The translations under genes and the position numbers were made by a program. DNA of 54,469 nucleotides from Bacillota bacterium (GTDB taxonomy: Bacteria > Bacillota > Clostridia > Christensenellales > Aristaeellaceae): the NCBI GenBank assembly GCA_023415145.1, contig JAEZLW010000191.1:1-54469 (forward strand), read 5' to 3'. Of this stretch, positions 50,854-54,469 are shown in pieces. A model generated the notes under the pieces. The model was not told where the DNA came from, did not search any database, and saw nothing but the letters and a program-made list of their open reading frames with translations. Position 1 is the first letter of the stretch. Each line of letters starts with the position of its first letter.

Positions 50854-52083
50854 ATGGAGATTCCCACGCATCACCAGAGCGCGAACAGCGGCTGGAAAAA
50901 AAGCTTCTTCACCATCTTTACGGGTCAGGCTCTTTCCCTGATCGGCAGCAGCGCGGTGCAGTTTTCGCTGATCTGGTGGCTTTCCAGCGAAACGGAATCA
51001 GCCATGATGTTGGCTTTGGCAGGGCTGTTGGCCTTTTTACCCCAGCTGGTATTAGGGCCTTTTGCGGGCGTATGGGTGGACCGGTTAAAACGCAAAACGG
51101 TCATCATCTGCGCCGACCTGTTTACCGGCCTCGTGGCAGCCGGCTTCGCTATAACATTTTTCTTCCACACGCCGCCTTACTGGTCAGCCTGTGTAGTGTT
51201 GGGCGTCAGGGCCATCGGAGGCGTATTCCATACCCCGGCCATCCAGGCGGCCGTACCTATGCTGGTCCCCAGGGAAGAACTAACGCGGGCCAACGGCTGG
51301 AGCCAGTTTCTGCAGTCGGGGGCATTCATGCTGGGTCCTGTATTGGGAGCTGTCATGTACGCCTCCCTGCCACTGCCCGTGATCCTGCTTTCCGACTTAT
51401 TGGGTGCCATTATTGCAGTACTTACGGTCGCCCCCGTAAAAATCCCCGAGCTTGCGCATGCGCATGCGGAAAAGCCGCACTTCTTCAGGGAGATAAAAGA
51501 AGGCGTTGTTATTTTCCTCGGCGATAAAAAGCTGACCATCGTCACCGCAGCCATGACGCTGAGCATGATCTTTTTCATGCCTCTGGGCACGCTGCATCCG
51601 CTGATGGTGAGTAACTATTTTCGTGGCACCGCCTGGCACGCCAGCATAGCAAATATCATGTATGCTGCCGGCATGATGGGCGGCGCGGTGGTGGCCGGCA
51701 GCCTGGGCCGGTTCAAAAACAGGCTTTTCCAGGTGCAGGCAGGCATATTTCTGCTTGGTATCCTATCGCTTTTGTGCGGCATCCTGCCGCAAACCATGTT
51801 CGGATTCTGGCTTTTTGCACTTCTGTGTCTGCTCTTGGGAGCCACCGGCAACCTGTACAATATTCCGTTCATGTCCTATCTTCAGGAAACCATTCCCAGG
51901 GAAGCTCAGGGCCGCGCCTTTTCGCTGATGGGAAGCCTTATGTCCTTTACCCTCCCCCTCGGGCTTGCGGCAGCCGGACCCGTTTCTGAAACTTATGGCG
52001 TTACGGTTTGGTTTCTGGTGGCAGGGATTGCCGTCATGACGATTACAGCATTAAGCACCGGGATCGTCTTTGTAAAGAAATAG
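50854..52083 (+). CDS. MFS exporter (MefA-like, DHA3 family)
   Basis: A 409-aa membrane protein with about 12 hydrophobic segments. The early FFTIFTGQALSLIGSSAVQFSL, the loop motif GVWVDRLKRKTVII and the segment FHTPAIQAAVPMLVPREELTRANGW identify the DHA3 drug:proton antiporter family, which includes MefA macrolide exporters and enterobactin exporters. A cytoplasmic linker (about 195-220, rich in His, Ala and Lys) joins the halves. Substrate unknown; antibiotic resistance should not be assumed. AAGGAGG precedes the ATG, and a strong terminator follows. Confidence 0.88.
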   Translation: MEIPTHHQSANSGWKKSFFTIFTGQALSLIGSSAVQFSLIWWLSSETESAMMLALAGLLAFLPQLVLGPFAGVWVDRLKRKTVIICADLFTGLVAAGFAITFFFHTPPYWSACVVLGVRAIGGVFHTPAIQAAVPMLVPREELTRANGWSQFLQSGAFMLGPVLGAVMYASLPLPVILLSDLLGAIIAVLTVAPVKIPELAHAHAEKPHFFREIKEGVVIFLGDKKLTIVTAAMTLSMIFFMPLGTLHPLMVSNYFRGTAWHASIANIMYAAGMMGGAVVAGSLGRFKNRLFQVQAGIFLLGILSLLCGILPQTMFGFWLFALLCLLLGATGNLYNIPFMSYLQETIPREAQGRAFSLMGSLMSFTLPLGLAAAGPVSETYGVTVWFLVAGIAVMTITALSTGIVFVKK

Positions 52084-52095
52084 ATGAGATAAAAT

Positions 52096-52133
52096 AGGCG
52101 GGCACAGCTTATACAAGCTGCGCCCGCCTTTGT
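52096..52133 (+). terminator. Terminator after the MFS exporter gene
   Basis: AGGCGGGC (52096-52103) and GCCCGCCT (52122-52129) pair, with an inner AGCTT/AAGCT stem. The sequence continues TTTGTTATG. It lies 12 nt after the stop. Confidence 0.8.
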
Positions 52134-52341
52134 TATGTTAAAAAGCATCATTCCTCCTATTTCAGGAACAACCTTCGCAAACGGCGGTGCATCAAAAGCA
52201 TTATAATCATCCCGTTAAATAATCAAATCAAAGAATTTTCAAAATATCCACACAATCGGCTGATTTAAAAATATGTTGATACTGGAAGGTAGTTTCTGCC
52301 TTGCCAATACAGATTACGATCATACGGATGAGGTGAATAGA

Positions 52342-52674
52342 ATGAGCGAATATTGGGGCAAACAGCGTGGCTGTGAAAAATCCTATGGCGGCTATGGCAT
52401 GAAATACGAGCAAGAAAAGTCCTATGGCGGTTATGGCATGAAATGCGAGCATGAAAAAAAAGAATGCGAGCATGAAAAAAAGGAATGCAGACCCCCCAGG
52501 ATATGTGAAGTCGAGAAATGTGAATTCTGCGGCTTTGTATGGCGCAAGTGCCACCACTGCGGCAAGTGCGTTTGCTGCAAGGTCTTCCGCTGTGATGATG
52601 AATTCATCTTCGTATGCAGCGAATGCGGAGAAGTTTTCAAAGTCGTATGCGAAGAAGAGTGCTGCAGGAAATAA
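52342..52674 (+). CDS. Small cysteine-rich protein with short tandem repeats
   Basis: A 110-aa protein that I do not recognise. The ATG at 52342 has GAGGTGA upstream. Residues 12-21 and 25-34 repeat EKSYGGYGMK with a 13-residue period, and 35-41 and 42-48 repeat CEHEKKE. The C-terminal half has CxxC pairs at Cys60/63, Cys70/73, Cys73/76 and Cys92/95 and a CC end. In all 18 of 110 residues are cysteine. No signal peptide is present. A zinc- or metal-binding role, or a cross-linked structural role such as a spore-coat protein, is possible. It is a single-gene unit between two terminators. Confidence 0.72.
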   Translation: MSEYWGKQRGCEKSYGGYGMKYEQEKSYGGYGMKCEHEKKECEHEKKECRPPRICEVEKCEFCGFVWRKCHHCGKCVCCKVFRCDDEFIFVCSECGEVFKVVCEEECCRK

Positions 52675-52704
52675 CGCCACACTGCCCGTTCTCCCTTATG
52701 CAAT

Positions 52705-52731
52705 GTAACCCCCGGCATAGCCGGGGGTTAC
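52705..52731. terminator. Bidirectional terminator between the cysteine-rich and FtsH genes
   Basis: GTAACCCCCGGC (52705-52716) and GCCGGGGGTTAC (52720-52731) form a perfect 12-bp stem with a 3-nt loop. It sits between the converging genes that end at 52674 and 52756. Confidence 0.75.
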
Positions 52732-52755
52732 ACTTCTTCAATCAATCATTCAATA

Positions 52756-54450
52756 TTACATATTCAGGCAGGCCGCAGCCTCTTCCCCTGTGAGCGCTTC
52801 TTTTTGCAGCAGCTTTTCCCACATGGTATTCCAGGCTTCCCTATGGCTTGTCAAAACATCCGTTGCCAGATGGTAGGCCTGCTCCAAAAGATTCAGCGCG
52901 CCGGACTGCTTTTGATCCTTGCCGGCCAGCAGCAGCTCAAAGGGTTTGCCGGCGTCAGGGCCCATGCCCCATTCCGAGGCCATGCGTCCTGCGATGTCGG
53001 CCGCCTTTTGAAGATCATTGGCCGCGCCGGTGGTGACATCGTTCTGCCCAAAGGCTATCTCCTCCGCCGCCCGGCCGGCAAGAGCTACTGCCATGTGGCT
53101 TAATAATTCCTGCCTGGTATGGAACATCTTTTCCGGGGAGATGGACATGCTGTACCCTGCAGCACCCTTGGTGGAGGGAATGATGGATACGCGGCTTAAT
53201 TTGCTCTCTGGCAAAAGCACCAGGGTGGCCAGCGCATGTCCCGCCTCGTGAACGGCAGTAATCTTGCGCTCCTTCTCTATTGTCTCCCTGTTGTTCTTTT
53301 CCTCACCCACCAAAGCGGCGTTGAAGGCGTAGTCGATGTCTTCCTTGCAGATGGCTTCTGCCTCACGGCGGGCGGCATGGATGGCGGCCTCGTTGAGTAC
53401 GCTTTCCAGCCTGGCCCCGGAGAACATGGCAGTCTGCGCCGCTATGTCCTGGAAAGACACATCCTCCGCCATAGGCTTGTCTTTGGCATGTACTTTCAAA
53501 ATTTGTAGCCGCTCGCTGAGGCCGGGCAGCGGCACCTCGATCTGCCGGTCAAAGCGGCCGGCCCGCAAAAGCGCCTCATCCAGTGTATCCAGACGGTTGG
53601 TGGCCGCCAATACCACAATGCCTTCCTTTTCAGAAAAGCCGGACATCTCGGTCAACAGTGCGTTCAGCGTCTGCTCCCGCTCGTCGTTGCCATTGTCGCG
53701 CTTCTTGCCGATGGCGTCGATCTCATCAATAAAGATCACGCCGCGTCCCGCCTTGCGTGCCTTTTGGAACAGGGTGCGGATACGGCTGGCGCCCACGCCG
53801 ACATAGACCTGCACAAAGTCGGCACCGCTGACAGCGAAGAAAGGAACACCCGCTTCCCCAGCCAGCGCCCTTGCCATCAGTGTCTTGCCGGTGCCCGGAG
53901 GTCCGTACAGAAGCACACCGCGCGGGATTCTGGCCCCATACTTGGCAAAATACTCCGGTGTCTTGATGAAGTCCACCAGATCGCGCATACTGCGCAGCGC
54001 TTCGTCGTTGGCCGCTACATTTTTGAATGTAACGGAGGGGATTTCCCGGCTTTCCTCAATGGCGGCGTATTTGGCCAGGCCCGTAGCCCCTTTGGTTCGG
54101 GAACGCATGAGGATCACCAGAACAAGCACCAGCATTCCGGCGCCAAGCACCGTTCCAAGCTGGCCGGCGGATTGTTCCTCCACTGATACACCGGATTTCA
54201 GCAGCGTGCTTTTCAGCGTGTCATCCCGCGGATTGGGTGTCTGCGCCTTGGAGCCGTCTGAAAGTACCACCGTCATGTCGGCTGAATCGCTTAAGATGAC
54301 GGTGCGCACTTTGCCTTGCTCCACCTGTTCCAAAAAGGCGGGATAGGTAATGTCTGTTGGGCGTTTGAACTGCTCTGAAGCAAAAAGCCCCAGCGCGGTC
54401 GCGATAATCGCCGCAAACAAAAACATCGAAATTTTGTTCCGTTTTTTCAC
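52756..54450 (-). CDS. ftsH: ATP-dependent zinc metalloprotease FtsH
   Basis: A 564-aa membrane-bound AAA protease, shorter than typical FtsH of about 600-650 aa. The start is a GTG at 54450 with AGAGGTGG upstream. Membrane segments lie at about residues 8-24 and 99-115, with a small external domain between. Walker A is GPPGTGKT (183-190), Walker B VIFIDEIDAIG (238-248), and the second region of homology ATNRLDTLDEALLRAGRFDR. The zinc site is His401-Glu402-x-x-His405 with Asp479. The pore loop reads FVQVYVG instead of the usual FVEMFVG. It degrades misfolded and regulatory membrane proteins. A second, longer FtsH elsewhere in the genome is possible. Confidence 0.93.
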   Translation of the reverse strand: MKKRNKISMFLFAAIIATALGLFASEQFKRPTDITYPAFLEQVEQGKVRTVILSDSADMTVVLSDGSKAQTPNPRDDTLKSTLLKSGVSVEEQSAGQLGTVLGAGMLVLVLVILMRSRTKGATGLAKYAAIEESREIPSVTFKNVAANDEALRSMRDLVDFIKTPEYFAKYGARIPRGVLLYGPPGTGKTLMARALAGEAGVPFFAVSGADFVQVYVGVGASRIRTLFQKARKAGRGVIFIDEIDAIGKKRDNGNDEREQTLNALLTEMSGFSEKEGIVVLAATNRLDTLDEALLRAGRFDRQIEVPLPGLSERLQILKVHAKDKPMAEDVSFQDIAAQTAMFSGARLESVLNEAAIHAARREAEAICKEDIDYAFNAALVGEEKNNRETIEKERKITAVHEAGHALATLVLLPESKLSRVSIIPSTKGAAGYSMSISPEKMFHTRQELLSHMAVALAGRAAEEIAFGQNDVTTGAANDLQKAADIAGRMASEWGMGPDAGKPFELLLAGKDQKQSGALNLLEQAYHLATDVLTSHREAWNTMWEKLLQKEALTGEEAAACLNM

Positions 54451-54469
54451 ATTTCCCACCTCTTTCTGT

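Noticed and set aside
1..54469. CRISPR arrays, insertion sequences, prophage genes
   Set aside because: No regularly spaced direct repeats, transposase or phage structural proteins were seen on either strand.

Overview
The window looks like a chromosomal segment of an anaerobic, saccharolytic bacterium, most likely of the Clostridia (Bacillota). The reasons are strong GGAGG-type ribosome binding sites, many ATGA gene overlaps, three carbohydrate-uptake ABC systems without their own ATPase, a YesS-like membrane AraC regulator, and NifI1 and AnfO proteins typical of anaerobes. One feature is unusual for that group. All four predicted substrate-binding proteins (starts 2264, 16423, 45215, 35712) have a type I signal peptide (AxA site) and no lipobox cysteine. 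The lineage is therefore left open; a diderm or Christensenellales-like relative would fit.

Layout. (1) 63-1559 carries a LacI repressor and a VOC protein, divergent from a 13-kb, 12-gene operon (2264-15624). That operon has a binding protein, two permeases, two D-2-hydroxyacid dehydrogenases, an SDR, a zinc-type dehydrogenase, a lactonase/mutarotase fusion, a TIM-barrel isomerase, a D-lyxose-isomerase-type cupin, a cytoplasmic glycoside hydrolase and an HpcH/HpaI aldolase. It contains no kinase. A LacI-type operator sits directly on its promoter. (2) 16423-25319 holds a second sugar ABC system of LplB/LplC type, a membrane-bound AraC regulator and three tandem paralogous TIM-barrel hydrolases. 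(3) 25498-32828 resembles the E. coli sgc locus but without a PTS: Gfo/Idh oxidoreductase, DeoR regulator and BtpA-family protein on the minus strand, divergent from an isomerase, HAD phosphatase, M42 peptidase-like protein and FGGY kinase. (4) 33056-38004 (minus) encodes AnfO, NifH, NifI1 and ModABC, with no nitrogenase NifDK/AnfDGK genes. The nifH leader is about 370 nt and ends in a terminator-like hairpin. (5) 38197-38287 is tRNA-Ser(GGA). (6) 38399-46577 has a third sugar ABC system with a GH65 phosphorylase and a PHP phosphoesterase, divergent from an AraC regulator. (7) 46590-49555 is a GH3-SDR-Gfo/Idh set. (8) 49790-54450 has an aldo/keto reductase, an MFS exporter, a small cysteine-rich repeat protein and an FtsH protease.

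How it works together. Most of the window is a series of regulated modules that import oligosaccharides, cleave them inside the cell and oxidise, isomerise or phosphorolyse the products. The three ABC systems probably share one MsmX-type ATPase encoded elsewhere. The first operon is the best candidate for an undescribed pathway: kinase-free oxidative breakdown of an unusual sugar through a lactone to an aldolase step. The nif/mod block is the main non-sugar island. It is unusual because regulators, the reductase and molybdate uptake are together while the catalytic subunits are absent.
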